A stretch of 38,195 nucleotides of DNA from JBAXQQ01 sp037131695 (GTDB lineage Bacteria > Armatimonadota > Hebobacteria > CAIYQO01), in the NCBI GenBank assembly GCA_964638715.1, contig CAZWZF010000048.1, positions 1-38,195 on the forward strand. Direction: 5' to 3'. The position numbers and the translations under genes were made by a program. Within the stretch, counting starts at the first letter, position 1, and each line of letters begins with the position of its first letter. The notes beneath the pieces were generated by a model. That model was not told the DNA's origin. It saw only the letters and a list, made by a program, of their open reading frames with translations, and ran no database searches. Positions 23,383 to 32,287 of the stretch are shown piece by piece.

Positions 23383-24600
23383 ATGAAAAAAGGTTTCACA
23401 CTTATTGAATTGCTGGTCGTAATTGCCATTATTGCCATCCTCGCCGCGATTCTATTCCCGGTATTTGCTCGCGCGCGTGAAAAAGCAAGGCAGACTACCT
23501 GCACCAGCAACCAGCGGCAGATTGCGGCGTCTGTGATGATGTGGACGCAGGATCATGAAGAACTACTACCCAGTTCGGCGACCGTATGGCGTGATATCGC
23601 CGTCGATCCCGCCATCCTTGTGTGCCCCACCAAGGGGAAGGCCTACCGCAATGGCTATGTGTATCTGGCGAGTAATGACGGCTTGGCTCTGGGCAAGATC
23701 GACAGTCCGAATGAAGTGATGCTCACCGCCGACGGCCTCAGCTCCATCAATTTCACTCGGCCGCGTAACGTGGCTTTCAGCATGGGGCAATTCGATCCGC
23801 GACATACGCAGAGATGGGTCCAATCTTATGTAGACGGGCACGTGACCATGACCAATGTCTACCCCACTTTTCTGCCGATCAAAGACAACAGCTTGATCGG
23901 CTGGTTCAATGCACGCATCTCTTTCACCGGCTATGCCTACGGCTCGTCCGTCTCACGCTGGTCCAACCTGGTGACAACTAATGCCAGTTGGGCACCCGTG
24001 CAAAATGCCACGCACCCGGTGCCTACTGTTGCCCCTGCCGGCATCAACGGGTGTCCTTCTGTCCATTTTGAAAAGCAGGCCAGCGGCCCTACGCAACACC
24101 TCCAATTCGCGCAGCAGATCGGGACATCGGATACCACGATCTGCATGGTGGTGCAGGATGTCATCGGGCAGGGATATAACGGTTGCTTCATGGACCAGTG
24201 CCCAAATGTCAACTTCGGCATCGCCAAGGGAGGTACCGCCGGACAAATGACGGCCACGGTACAGACAAAGGGTGGTGGGTATAATCCCGTATCCGTCAGC
24301 ATGACGGAAGGGCTGCCCCATGTCGTCATCTTCCGCCGAAAAGCCAACAACGGCACCGGCTCTGGCACGCATTGGCTCTACGTTGATGGCCAGGAAGCCA
24401 GCGTGACCAATGATTTCACTGGCGCGTTTAATCAAAATTCCTGGTACCCATTGCAATTCGGGGTCGAAGCAGATTTTGGTGGCTTCGATGGCGGGCAACT
24501 CACCGGGGACATTGGCGAAATCCTCGTCTACAACCGCCTGTTCACCGATACCGAGCGCGATACCATGGTGCAGTATCTGAAAGATCAGTTTAATCTGTAA
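23383..24600 (+). CDS. Pseudopilin-like protein with C-terminal LamG-like domain, copy 1
   Basis: 405 aa. Class III signal peptide with cleavage after Gly4 (KKG/FTLIE, Glu at mature position 5), one hydrophobic helix, then FARAREKARQ and TTCTSNQRQIAASVMMWTQD. A pilin-like globular part ends in SYVDGHVTM (about 147-155). Residues about 165-405 form a beta-rich jelly-roll like LamG/concanavalin lectins, with IGEILVYNRLFTDTERDTMV near the end. The prepilin peptidase is not in the window. Probably exported and displayed by a type II/IV-like machine for ligand or polysaccharide binding (inference). AAAGGAG precedes the ATG. GC and codon use (CTG, ATC, GCC) are much higher than in flanking genes. 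Confidence 0.8.
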   Translation: MKKGFTLIELLVVIAIIAILAAILFPVFARAREKARQTTCTSNQRQIAASVMMWTQDHEELLPSSATVWRDIAVDPAILVCPTKGKAYRNGYVYLASNDGLALGKIDSPNEVMLTADGLSSINFTRPRNVAFSMGQFDPRHTQRWVQSYVDGHVTMTNVYPTFLPIKDNSLIGWFNARISFTGYAYGSSVSRWSNLVTTNASWAPVQNATHPVPTVAPAGINGCPSVHFEKQASGPTQHLQFAQQIGTSDTTICMVVQDVIGQGYNGCFMDQCPNVNFGIAKGGTAGQMTATVQTKGGGYNPVSVSMTEGLPHVVIFRRKANNGTGSGTHWLYVDGQEASVTNDFTGAFNQNSWYPLQFGVEADFGGFDGGQLTGDIGEILVYNRLFTDTERDTMVQYLKDQFNL

Positions 24601-24618
24601 TTATCCTGGAGGTATATC

Positions 24619-25788
24619 ATGAAATCCAAAGGCTTTACCTTGATCGAATTGCTTGTCGTCATATCGATTATCGCGGTGTTAGCCGCCATTCTCTTCCCCG
24701 TCTTCGCCCGCGCGCGGGAGAAGGCGCGGCAGAATACCTGTCTGAGCAACCAGCGCCAGATCGGGGTGGCCATACAGATGTTCACCCAGGATCATGAAGA
24801 ATCCCTGCCGCTGAACACCACGGTGTGGAAGGACATTAACGTGGATCCGAACATCCTGGTGTGCCCGACCAAGGGAAAAATCCCGACCAATGGCTATCTG
24901 TATAACAACGCCCTCTCCGGCAAGTCGGTGGGCGACATTGCGGATTTCTCCGGCACGCTGATGACCATGGACGGTCTGAGCCTTTCCGATACCACGAAGC
25001 CGCAGAACGTGTGCTTCAACACCACGCAGCTCGAACCGCGGCACTCCAGCAAGTGGATCGCCTCGTATGTTGATGGGCACGCGGCGCTCACCGCGGATCA
25101 ACCAAGCTTTCTGCCCATTACCTCCTATTTGATGTCCTGGCTGCAGGCGAGTGCCTTGCTCAAAACCTATCAAGCCGGCGCGAATATTGCCACCTGGACC
25201 GGCAATTTGAAAACCATCAGCGCCACTTCTTCCACCGTGGCAACACCGGTATTGCAGACGAGTGGCATCAATGGGCAACCAGCGCTCTATTTTTCGGGCG
25301 GCGGCGGTTGCCCGACCCTCAATTTTCCATACCTGCCGCTGGGCGAGTTCACCCTCTGCGCGGTCTTCCAGGATGATGCCAGCGATAGCTCTTGCCGCAT
25401 TTTCAGCAATAACGATAATGAGGGTATGGGATTCAACGAAGGACCGGCCGGCACGTTTCAGTTCGGCATCAACAAGAATGGTACTGCGGTATTGACTCCG
25501 CCGGTGACGGGGATTGTGGGAAAGCCGCATATCGTCGTCCTGCGCCGCAATCCGGCAAAGACCCCCCCAACTCATTGGTGTTATGTCGATGGCACAGAAA
25601 CGTCGGCGACCGGCGGCATGAGCACGCCCTTCGTGAATAACGGCATCTGGATTGGCACATACTGCGGTAATAATAATTACATGCAATTCAAAGGCTATTT
25701 CGCCGAAATCCTCCTTTACAGCAAAAGTTTAACTGACGCTGACCGCGACACCGTTGTGCAGTATCTGAAGGACCAGTATAGCCTCTAA
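24619..25788 (+). CDS. Pseudopilin-like protein with C-terminal LamG-like domain, copy 2
   Basis: 389-aa paralogue of the preceding gene, 18 bases downstream with a GGAGG ribosome site, so the two form a tandem operon. It has the same class III signal (KSKG/FTLIE), FARAREKARQ, CLSNQRQIGVAIQMFTQDHE, SYVDGHAAL, and a LamG-like domain from about 170 to the end with FAEILLYSKSLTDADRDTVV and VQYLKDQYSL. The N-terminal third is very similar to copy 1 and the lectin-like part has diverged, suggesting duplication followed by specialisation of the binding domain. It shares the high-GC composition. A cluster of hairpins follows. Confidence 0.8.
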   Translation: MKSKGFTLIELLVVISIIAVLAAILFPVFARAREKARQNTCLSNQRQIGVAIQMFTQDHEESLPLNTTVWKDINVDPNILVCPTKGKIPTNGYLYNNALSGKSVGDIADFSGTLMTMDGLSLSDTTKPQNVCFNTTQLEPRHSSKWIASYVDGHAALTADQPSFLPITSYLMSWLQASALLKTYQAGANIATWTGNLKTISATSSTVATPVLQTSGINGQPALYFSGGGGCPTLNFPYLPLGEFTLCAVFQDDASDSSCRIFSNNDNEGMGFNEGPAGTFQFGINKNGTAVLTPPVTGIVGKPHIVVLRRNPAKTPPTHWCYVDGTETSATGGMSTPFVNNGIWIGTYCGNNNYMQFKGYFAEILLYSKSLTDADRDTVVQYLKDQYSL

Positions 25789-25864
25789 CTAACCCCGGCT
25801 TAGGGTAGATATTTTCAATACACTCTTTACCGCCGTGCTACATGCAGACGCCACGCCGTCTTCA

Positions 25865-25938
25865 ACCCGGATGACCGGGCAACTCATGATAACCCGGCGG
25901 TTCACCGCCGGGATGTGCCGGCTGAGTGCACATCCGGC
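25865..25938 (+). terminator. Cluster of GC-rich hairpins after the pseudopilin pair
   Basis: Three stem-loops in 75 bases: CCCGG-ATGA-CCGGG (about 25866-25879), CCCGGCGG-TTCA-CCGCCGGG (25893-25912), and GGATGTGC/GCACATCC (25911-about 25935). CCGGATG and CATCCGG at the ends can also pair with each other. No U-tract follows, so it may be a rho-type or processing structure or a small RNA rather than a simple terminator. Confidence 0.55.
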
Positions 25939-25979
25939 TGGAAGCGAAAGTCATAATTTGAAGAAACGGTATAGGCTGT

Positions 25980-26333
25980 ATGGTGGTCACCGAGTGGAAT
26001 GATCATAGTCTTTTCTTCGGCGATATGTCATTCAACTATAATTTAACTGAAACCAGTGCCAAAACCATGTCCTTATATTGTGGTCATAATGTAAATTGGG
26101 CAGATGGCGGTACCATGAAATTATCAGCAACATTAAAAGATGCTAATGGCAATGACGTTTCTACCCTTTCTCAACTTGATAATAGAGATAACAGTTCGCA
26201 ATCACATTTCTTTAATGATGCTACTATTAAATTCAGTGGAATGGCTGGGTGTGTATTGACAGTAACATTACAGGTAAATGGAACTGCAGGTGGTGCTACC
26301 TATACAATGTTAGGTGGAGCTATAGTAAAATAA
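25980..26333 (+). CDS. Hypothetical protein, probably 5'-truncated beta-rich secreted protein
   Basis: 117 aa with no signal peptide and no ribosome site before the ATG. The frame is open upstream only to a nearby TGA. The content (SFNYNLTETSAKTMSLYCGH; KLSATLKDANGNDVSTLSQL; CVLTVTLQVNGTAGG) looks like the C-terminal beta-sandwich of an exported protein. It lies just where GC-rich sequence changes back to AT-rich, so its 5' half was probably lost at that junction. A good terminator follows. Family not recognised. Confidence 0.45.
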   Translation: MVVTEWNDHSLFFGDMSFNYNLTETSAKTMSLYCGHNVNWADGGTMKLSATLKDANGNDVSTLSQLDNRDNSSQSHFFNDATIKFSGMAGCVLTVTLQVNGTAGGATYTMLGGAIVK

Positions 26334-26355
26334 GCAACAAAATAACAATTAAAAG

Positions 26356-26390
26356 AAACGGGTAAGCAGAAATGCTGACCCGTTTTTTTT
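26356..26390 (+). terminator. Intrinsic terminator
   Basis: AAACGGGT (26356-26363) pairs with ACCCGTTT (26378-26385), with an inner AGCA/TGCT extension, followed by eight T. It ends the 117-aa gene. Confidence 0.92.
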
Positions 26391-26453
26391 GCTATATTTT
26401 TCTCCTTGAAATATGTATAATTCACTTAATAGAAAAATGTGAAGGTGATAGAT

Positions 26454-27710
26454 ATGAAACTTTCTTATGATGTAATAGTAATTGGCGGTGGAACCGCAGG
26501 AGTAATTGCTGCGATACAGGCAGGACGGGCAGGAGCGTCGATCTTACTGATTGAAAAAAATGGCATGCTTGGGGGTACTGTTACTGTTGGCGGCATTAAT
26601 TATCCATCCAGCTTTCACGCTTATCAGAAGATGATAATTGCGGGTATCGGTTGGGAATTATGTGCCGCGGCAATGGCAATTGAAGGACAAGATGTGAATG
26701 CCGATCATCGTGGTTTCACCAGCAGCATAAGTGGATTTACGGTTAATCCCGCGCTATATGCCGCTTTGGCAGATGAAATGGTATTGGATGCAGGTGCAGA
26801 GATATTATTCCACGCCATGCCGGCTATTGTTAGCAAAAATGATGATACATGGAAACTGACAATTTGTACCAAAACAGGTTTGCAGGATGTCCGTGGAAAA
26901 ATCCTGATTGACTGCACCGGCGATGCGAATATAGTACAGATGGCTGGGTACGCAGTTACCCGCAGTGAAGATTTGCAGCCAGGAACTCTGGTGGTGCATG
27001 CGACTGGTTATGATGCAAAAACGCTTGATTATGATACTATCCAAAAGGCATTTGATGTGGAGATCGCAGCAGGAAGAATGAAGATAAGCGATCCGGGTTG
27101 GAATCATGGGAATATCAAGTTTTTCCTTAATTCCTACGGAGGCAACCGCATTCATGTCCCCGATGTCGATGCCAGTACAAGCGAAGGTAAGACTATTGCG
27201 GAAATCGAAGGCCGCAAGGCGATGATGCGGATATTTCGTTTCTGTCGCCAGCAGCCAGGATTAGAAAACTTCAATATCAATTACTGCGCTACAGAATGCG
27301 GAATCCGCGAAACAGTAATCATTAAAGGGAAAACCACAGTTACCTGTGATGATTACACAAGTGGACGTGTTTTTGACGATGCGGTATGTTATTCATTTTA
27401 TCCCATCGATATTCACCGCAATCATTCTATTGATGGCGCGAATATCGGCGACGGCATCTATCCCACCATTCCATTAGGAGCAATGCTCCCGATAGACAGC
27501 GATGGTATTATTGTCGCCGGTCGGTCAGTTGCTGGCGATCAGCGTGCAAACTCCGCCTTTCGGGTAGAGTCGTCCTGTATGGCAATGGGTCAAGCAGCCG
27601 GCGTTGTCGCTTCACTCGCTGTGAAACAGAATAAGAAAATTGATGAATTGGCAATTACTGATATACGAAACCTGTTGCGACAGCATGGGTCTATAGTACC
27701 AGTTAGTTGA
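26454..27710 (+). CDS. FAD-dependent oxidoreductase (FAD_oxidored family)
   Basis: 418-aa flavoprotein. It opens with a dinucleotide-binding fold: YDVIVIGGGTAGVIAAIQAG (5-24) and Glu at the end of beta-2 (LLIEKNG). Then comes MLGGTVTVGGINYPSSFHAY, typical of the FAD_oxidored group found with sugar-degradation genes. GKILIDCTGDANIVQMAGYA and the C-terminal VAGRSVAGDQRANSAFRVES and MGQAAGVVASLAV complete the FAD site. Substrate unknown. The ATG 26454 is chosen over the GTG at 26439 because GAAGGTGA (26441-26448) is its ribosome site. The final Ser-stop (AGT TGA) lies in a dispersed repeat. Converges on the radical SAM gene. Confidence 0.8.
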   Translation: MKLSYDVIVIGGGTAGVIAAIQAGRAGASILLIEKNGMLGGTVTVGGINYPSSFHAYQKMIIAGIGWELCAAAMAIEGQDVNADHRGFTSSISGFTVNPALYAALADEMVLDAGAEILFHAMPAIVSKNDDTWKLTICTKTGLQDVRGKILIDCTGDANIVQMAGYAVTRSEDLQPGTLVVHATGYDAKTLDYDTIQKAFDVEIAAGRMKISDPGWNHGNIKFFLNSYGGNRIHVPDVDASTSEGKTIAEIEGRKAMMRIFRFCRQQPGLENFNINYCATECGIRETVIIKGKTTVTCDDYTSGRVFDDAVCYSFYPIDIHRNHSIDGANIGDGIYPTIPLGAMLPIDSDGIIVAGRSVAGDQRANSAFRVESSCMAMGQAAGVVASLAVKQNKKIDELAITDIRNLLRQHGSIVPVS

Positions 27711-27720
27711 CAGTTAACAG
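27703..27720. repeat. AGTTGACAGT-type repeat at the end of the FAD oxidoreductase
   Basis: TTAGTTGACAGTTAACAG; the TGA is the stop codon of the upstream gene, as in folK and nikO. Confidence 0.55.
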
Positions 27721-27737
27721 CATATTCAGCATTTATT

Positions 27738-27803
27738 TTTTACATCGATTAATAGGATTTATAAGATTATTTTATCCTTTCAATCCTGTTAATCGATGTA
27801 AAA
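27738..27803. terminator. Long inverted repeat between convergent genes (bidirectional terminator)
   Basis: Arms of 22 bases (27738-27759 and 27782-27803) pair with one mismatch across a 22-base loop. One arm contains AATCCTGTTAATCGATGT. A and T runs flank both sides. The position between two convergent genes suits a bidirectional terminator. A near copy of one arm is at 4797-4819, so the arm is also a dispersed repeat. Confidence 0.65.
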
Positions 27804-27825
27804 TTTTGTGAATTATAGCTTAAAT

Positions 27826-28617
27826 TTACCTCATTATGGTTTTCACTCGCTCATCAACTTCTTTCCGGTATTCAACAGGATTATTGGTGGCATAGTTCAA
27901 TCGGTCAATGGCGTCTTTTCCTGCCTGGGCATAAATCGGTCTTACATTTACCCCGACGTGGCTTGATATATAATTCAAATGAGAAATGCCATTAATGATT
28001 AATCCTAATTCCCGGGTTTTCTGTATAATATTATCAAGTTCTATTTCGGTGAAATACGGCATTAATGGGCTTAACATAATGCCGGTAGAAATGCCATTAC
28101 CAGCAAGTTGCACAGCAGCGCCTAAACGTGCTGATGGTCTGGGTGCAAATGGCTCTAAAATTGCTGCGACATCATCATTGAGAGTGCTGAAAGAAAATGA
28201 CATATTAAACGCGCCGGGACGAAATGATTTCAAAATTTCAAGGTACCTGGTGATGTAGTCGGATTTTGTAAGGATATATACCGATAAATCAGGATTTTTT
28301 CTGGATGCTTCAGCCAACAGATGTAATGCCGCGCCTGTTAACCCGTATTTCGCCTCAATAGGCTGAAAAGAATCGCAGGCAGTTGAGATGAAAATCTCCA
28401 TTGGTTTAGTTGTTTTCAACTGTTTATACAATACTTCAACCAGGTTAGTCTTCACATCTATCCATGTTCCCCACGGTTCCTGGTTATCCCGATATTTCAA
28501 CATATAAGTGGCATAACAATAAACACACCCATGTGAGCATCCGGTGTAAGGATTCAGAGTAAAATGTCCCTTACTGCCGGTTAATGCTGATTTGCAGGTT
28601 ATTTTGTTAATCTTCAC
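27826..28617 (-). CDS. Radical SAM protein (SPL/Rv2578c-like)
   Basis: 263-aa radical SAM enzyme. The [4Fe-4S]-binding motif is Cys27, Cys31 and Cys34 (GCSHGCVYCYA), preceded by LNPYTG as in spore-photoproduct-lyase-like and Rv2578c-like proteins. Strands of a partial TIM barrel follow: EIFISTACDSFQPIEAKYGL, SVYILTKSD, NMSFSFSTLND and GISTGIMLSPLMPYFTEIEL. No auxiliary cluster motif is visible at the C-terminus. The reaction is unknown; DNA photoproduct repair is one possibility for the family but is not shown. Converges on the FAD oxidoreductase gene. Confidence 0.82.
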   Translation of the reverse strand: MKINKITCKSALTGSKGHFTLNPYTGCSHGCVYCYATYMLKYRDNQEPWGTWIDVKTNLVEVLYKQLKTTKPMEIFISTACDSFQPIEAKYGLTGAALHLLAEASRKNPDLSVYILTKSDYITRYLEILKSFRPGAFNMSFSFSTLNDDVAAILEPFAPRPSARLGAAVQLAGNGISTGIMLSPLMPYFTEIELDNIIQKTRELGLIINGISHLNYISSHVGVNVRPIYAQAGKDAIDRLNYATNNPVEYRKEVDERVKTIMR

Positions 28618-28774
28618 GCTGATATTATCTATCTTCTGTTATCTGAAAGCAAGGTTTTTAAAATTGTAAGGTGAAAATCAAATAAAACGCAAATTTAATC
28701 ATGAAAAAATGATTGATTATTGGCAAATGTTTTGCTATCATTAATCGTTATATCATTATGTAAAGGGGCATATC

Positions 28775-31700
28775 ATGCAATGTAAATCAATTTCCACATT
28801 TATAAGGTTATCTTTGGTAATTGTATCTTTACTTATTGCCAGTTGTAGTTTTGCTGCTGACGGAAATACGGCGGCAGAGTTTAATATCACTACAACAGTG
28901 CTGCGACCAGCAGAGAAAGTATTGCCGCTGGGTGCAAATGACTGGGGAAAGTGTGGTGCGATTGAATGGGCAGCCAATAATTTTGTGAATAATTCCGGTA
29001 ATGAACCAATAGTGTGGCGCAATATGCACCGTGCGAAAACTGTAGGTAAAAATTGGTTTGAGATAGATGGACCCGGAACGTCATGGTATGATTTGTGGAC
29101 TAGTGGACTGCTCAGTGGTGCCAATGTTCGTATCTATCGTCTGGTTGATAAGGATGGAAAACCTTTGCCTGTAGGCGGCAGTAATCTTGATATATCAAAG
29201 GCAGATCATGTTATTAATGTCGGTACTTCCAAGGTTCTTCCAGAAGGAACAAAAGATTTTATCGATGGTGGTTGGATAGCTAATAAATATGCCAATGTTT
29301 ATTTGTGCGATAATGTGGCTAACAAGAATACCGCTTGCACAGATTATTTTGCTGTCGAAAATGGACGAAGTTACTGGTACACAGTTGTTGCAGTCAGCGG
29401 AGATGGACAGGAATCTGTAATTTCCAACGAAGTAAATGCAACCCCGAAAGATGATATTGCCATTACACCGCATATTGTAATTCCACCAAAATCGAATGAC
29501 GCATCATGGACCATAAAGGCGAGAACCGCGTTTAATTTCACCCCGACAGTAATGGGGGGCAAGGTGCCATATACCTGGTCAGCTTTGAATGAAAATGGCG
29601 GGGCATTTACCTTCTCTGTAGGTATGCAAATTGACCCGGCAACCGGTCGGGTTTATGGTACTCCAAAAGTGGTTACAGAGGCAGACAGATCATTGCCAGC
29701 GCCGGAAACTGCTGACCGTAAAATTTGGCTGCAGGTGACTGATGCTAATGGCAAATCAACAAAATGCTGCTACATTATGAATCCATCAGCACCGGTTGGC
29801 GATGCTGCCGCAAAGGCTAAACCATTACCGCCAACTAACTTAACCGCTATTGCGGAAAATGGGTGCGTATCACTGTCATGGACTGCCAGTCCTTCGGCAA
29901 ATGTGGCTGCATACAGAATAAAACGTTCAACCGCACCGGCAGATAAACAGGAAACAAAAGTGTATCTGGAAGCGGACGCACCGGAATTGCAGCCGTGGGA
30001 TTATATTGTATTTGAGCGCAAATTTGGCAATTTTGACATGAAATATGTTAACAGTCGGATACGCGGTATGGGTAATGCGGATGATTTACCAGGTTGGTAT
30101 TGGGGTGCGTCTGATAGTAAAAAAGTCTCATTTTCATTAACAAAACATCCGAAACCGATACCGGCAGATATGTTTGACCCGGGTGAAAGCTGTATGCAGA
30201 TAAAGGTAAAAGATGGCCAGCAAAGTATCAGCCAGCTTGTCTTTATCGATAATAATAAAGGCGGCGAATCGCTGTGGTACGGACAGTTGGAACCGGGCAA
30301 GAAATACCGGCTGGAAGTATGGCTGTGCCAACAAGGTCTGGCTGATGATGGTAAGGTTTTATTCAACTATAGCCGCGGCATGTATTCTGATATTAAACAG
30401 ATTTTTACAGTGACAGATAAATGGCAAAAGTTTACTTATGATTTCGTTGGGCCAGATCGTCCAACCAATACCTGGCACTTTGGACACCAGTTCACCTTCA
30501 CCGGACCGGGAACAATATGGATGGATAACTGCCGGATATTCCGCACAGACGACCCGGCAGATGTGGATAAACAATATGTACCCAATGCGACAGTATTGAA
30601 CGAATTGATAGCATCACAACCGGAAAAAGGAAATAAAGGCGCACACAGGACGTGGTATCTGCAAAAAGATGCCACCATGTCGTCAATATTATCAATGCAT
30701 TCTAACAGCAATGTAAATGTCGACTGGTTCACTAATATCGGGTCAACGATGCGCATGACATTGCCGATGGGATTGATGTTTGATGAGAAAACCGGTGCAG
30801 ATGCGAAATCGCGCATGCGTCCCTGGCTGGTGATGCAGCATATTCTGAACAGCGAGTCAGATTGGCTGGCATTGGTTGAATATTTGGCTGCTCCTTATGA
30901 TGATAAAAAAGATACTCCGCAAACAAAACCATGGGCATACAAACGATACCAGCAGCGCGGCAACAGCAGGCCATGGACTGATGAGTTTTCCAGCATTACT
31001 ATCGAGTTTGGAAATGAAACCTGGCACAATGGCTTTTTTGCTGATTGGATAGGTTTTGCGTCGCGCAATGCGATTCATCAAGGCGGCAAAGAATATGGCT
31101 ACTTTGCGAAATATTTGATAGATAATATGAAGAAAAGCCCATATTGGAAATCACAAAATCTTGATATGAAAATAAGATTTGACCTGGGAGCGAATTATGA
31201 CGCTCGGGTTAACGCGGATGGCAGTGTAAACGGATATGGCGAAGAAGCCATGCAAACCTGTGGAGAGGCAAATCAAATAGGCCATGCGAATTATATGGGG
31301 CCAAAATGGGAAACCGGCGATTATTCTGCCCGCACCTATGATGATCATGGCATACAGGAAACTTTGCTTAGTTTTGTTTCCGGGCAAAAAGCCAATCAGG
31401 ATAAAATGTTCAAAGCGCAGCAGGAACTTGGTAAAAAAGGCATCATTTACGATATTGCCGCTTATGAAGGCGGTCCCGGCGGTTATGCTTTGCCCGGTAG
31501 CGCAAAACCTGAACAGGTAGAAACCAATGAAAAGTACGGTAAATCGCTGGCTATGGCGGTAGGTTGTATAGATGGCTGGATTGTCAGTTATACGCAGGGA
31601 TGGACAGATCAATGTTTCCTCGGTTATGGCCAGGGTAGTTATTGGAATAGCCACAGTACCTTCGCAAATGGTTTTATACCTTCCCCTTCGTGGCTGGCGT

Positions 31701-32140
31701 TAACCATGCGCAATCGTTATGCATCCGGCGATTTGATGTCAGTTGATGAAAAATCTGCACCGGTGTTAATGCGCAAGACGACACCATTGTCATTAACCGG
31801 AGCATACGCTATGCGTAATGGCAGCAAATGGTCGGTATTTGTAGTATCGCGAAAGTTGGAAGGAAACCATGATAATTTTGATTATGGCGACGGAACTACA
31901 CAGGTGAAATTAGACCTGCCATTTACCAAAGCAAACAAGGTGACGCTTTATACACTGACTGGCAATCCGCGCCTGACAAATCGTGAAAAGCAGAACATAT
32001 CAATTCAAACCCAATCGATACCGGTAACAGCTATTGATGACAGCACCTTAACAATTGATAAAAAGACCGGTGGTTCCGAAACAGGTATGCCGGCAGGATC
32101 TATATTTTTGTATGTCTTTGAGGGAACAGATACAAAATAG
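28775..32140 (+). CDS. Large secreted glycoside-hydrolase-like protein (clan GH-A type)
   Basis: 1121 aa. The N-terminal signal (residues 1-28) could be cleaved at SFA/ADG or as a lipoprotein at IAS/Cys. Likely order: beta-rich module (30-230); putative Ig domain ending DPATGRVYGTPKV (about 240-315); fibronectin III-like segment PPTNLTAIAENGCVSLSW (350-395); CBM-like jelly roll (about 400-590); a TIM-barrel catalytic region (about 610-960); and a C-terminal beta-sandwich. In the barrel, IEFGNETWH places a candidate acid/base Glu near residue 748 and AAYEGGPGG a candidate nucleophile Glu near 896, the spacing and context of clan GH-A enzymes. GGGGCA precedes the ATG. A probable extracellular polysaccharide-degrading enzyme; family and substrate not identified. 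Confidence 0.75.
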   Translation: MQCKSISTFIRLSLVIVSLLIASCSFAADGNTAAEFNITTTVLRPAEKVLPLGANDWGKCGAIEWAANNFVNNSGNEPIVWRNMHRAKTVGKNWFEIDGPGTSWYDLWTSGLLSGANVRIYRLVDKDGKPLPVGGSNLDISKADHVINVGTSKVLPEGTKDFIDGGWIANKYANVYLCDNVANKNTACTDYFAVENGRSYWYTVVAVSGDGQESVISNEVNATPKDDIAITPHIVIPPKSNDASWTIKARTAFNFTPTVMGGKVPYTWSALNENGGAFTFSVGMQIDPATGRVYGTPKVVTEADRSLPAPETADRKIWLQVTDANGKSTKCCYIMNPSAPVGDAAAKAKPLPPTNLTAIAENGCVSLSWTASPSANVAAYRIKRSTAPADKQETKVYLEADAPELQPWDYIVFERKFGNFDMKYVNSRIRGMGNADDLPGWYWGASDSKKVSFSLTKHPKPIPADMFDPGESCMQIKVKDGQQSISQLVFIDNNKGGESLWYGQLEPGKKYRLEVWLCQQGLADDGKVLFNYSRGMYSDIKQIFTVTDKWQKFTYDFVGPDRPTNTWHFGHQFTFTGPGTIWMDNCRIFRTDDPADVDKQYVPNATVLNELIASQPEKGNKGAHRTWYLQKDATMSSILSMHSNSNVNVDWFTNIGSTMRMTLPMGLMFDEKTGADAKSRMRPWLVMQHILNSESDWLALVEYLAAPYDDKKDTPQTKPWAYKRYQQRGNSRPWTDEFSSITIEFGNETWHNGFFADWIGFASRNAIHQGGKEYGYFAKYLIDNMKKSPYWKSQNLDMKIRFDLGANYDARVNADGSVNGYGEEAMQTCGEANQIGHANYMGPKWETGDYSARTYDDHGIQETLLSFVSGQKANQDKMFKAQQELGKKGIIYDIAAYEGGPGGYALPGSAKPEQVETNEKYGKSLAMAVGCIDGWIVSYTQGWTDQCFLGYGQGSYWNSHSTFANGFIPSPSWLALTMRNRYASGDLMSVDEKSAPVLMRKTTPLSLTGAYAMRNGSKWSVFVVSRKLEGNHDNFDYGDGTTQVKLDLPFTKANKVTLYTLTGNPRLTNREKQNISIQTQSIPVTAIDDSTLTIDKKTGGSETGMPAGSIFLYVFEGTDTK

Positions 32141-32166
32141 AATTACCTACAGAATGATATTTTTAT

Positions 32167-32200
32167 GTAGAGACGCAAGATTTTGCGTCTCTACGTTTTT
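32167..32200 (+). terminator. Terminator after the glycosidase gene
   Basis: GTAGAGACGCAA (32167-32178) and TTGCGTCTCTAC (32183-32194) form a perfect 12-bp stem with a GATT loop, followed by GTTTTT. The stem resembles a GTAGAGACGCAA palindrome that I remember as a widespread intergenic repeat, so it may be both repeat and terminator. Confidence 0.88.
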
Positions 32201-32227
32201 ATTTAAATCCTTTGATCTCTCCCCATA

Positions 32228-32256
32228 TTGACATAACTCTTACCAAGTGTTACTAT
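32228..32256 (+). promoter_or_regulatory. Promoter of the nickel operon
   Basis: Perfect -35 TTGACA (32228-32233), 17-base spacer, -10 TACTAT (32251-32256). The -10 lies within the NikR operator, so a bound repressor would block RNA polymerase. Confidence 0.7.
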
Positions 32257-32273
32257 TTTTAAAATAGTAACAC
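32247..32273. promoter_or_regulatory. NikR operator
   Basis: A perfect palindrome with 13-base arms (GTGTTACTATTTT / AAAATAGTAACAC) around a single central T. Its outer half-sites GTGTTAC and GTAACAC with 13 bases between them agree with the NikR motif described for non-enteric bacteria. It lies 14 bases before the nikR ATG, implying autoregulation of the whole operon by nickel. Confidence 0.88.
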
Positions 32274-32287
32274 TGGCGGGGTGATAT

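Noticed and set aside
23953..24498. 181-aa minus-strand frame opposite the first pseudopilin gene
   Set aside because: Same reason; the plus-strand coding signal is unambiguous.
24679..25686. 335-aa minus-strand open frame opposite the second pseudopilin gene
   Set aside because: It is a shadow frame in a GC-rich gene: low-complexity Arg/Ala/Gly composition, no ribosome site, and the plus strand has clear domain motifs.
31151..31654. 167-aa minus-strand frame inside the 1121-aa gene
   Set aside because: Antisense to the catalytic region of the secreted glycosidase; no family signal or start site.
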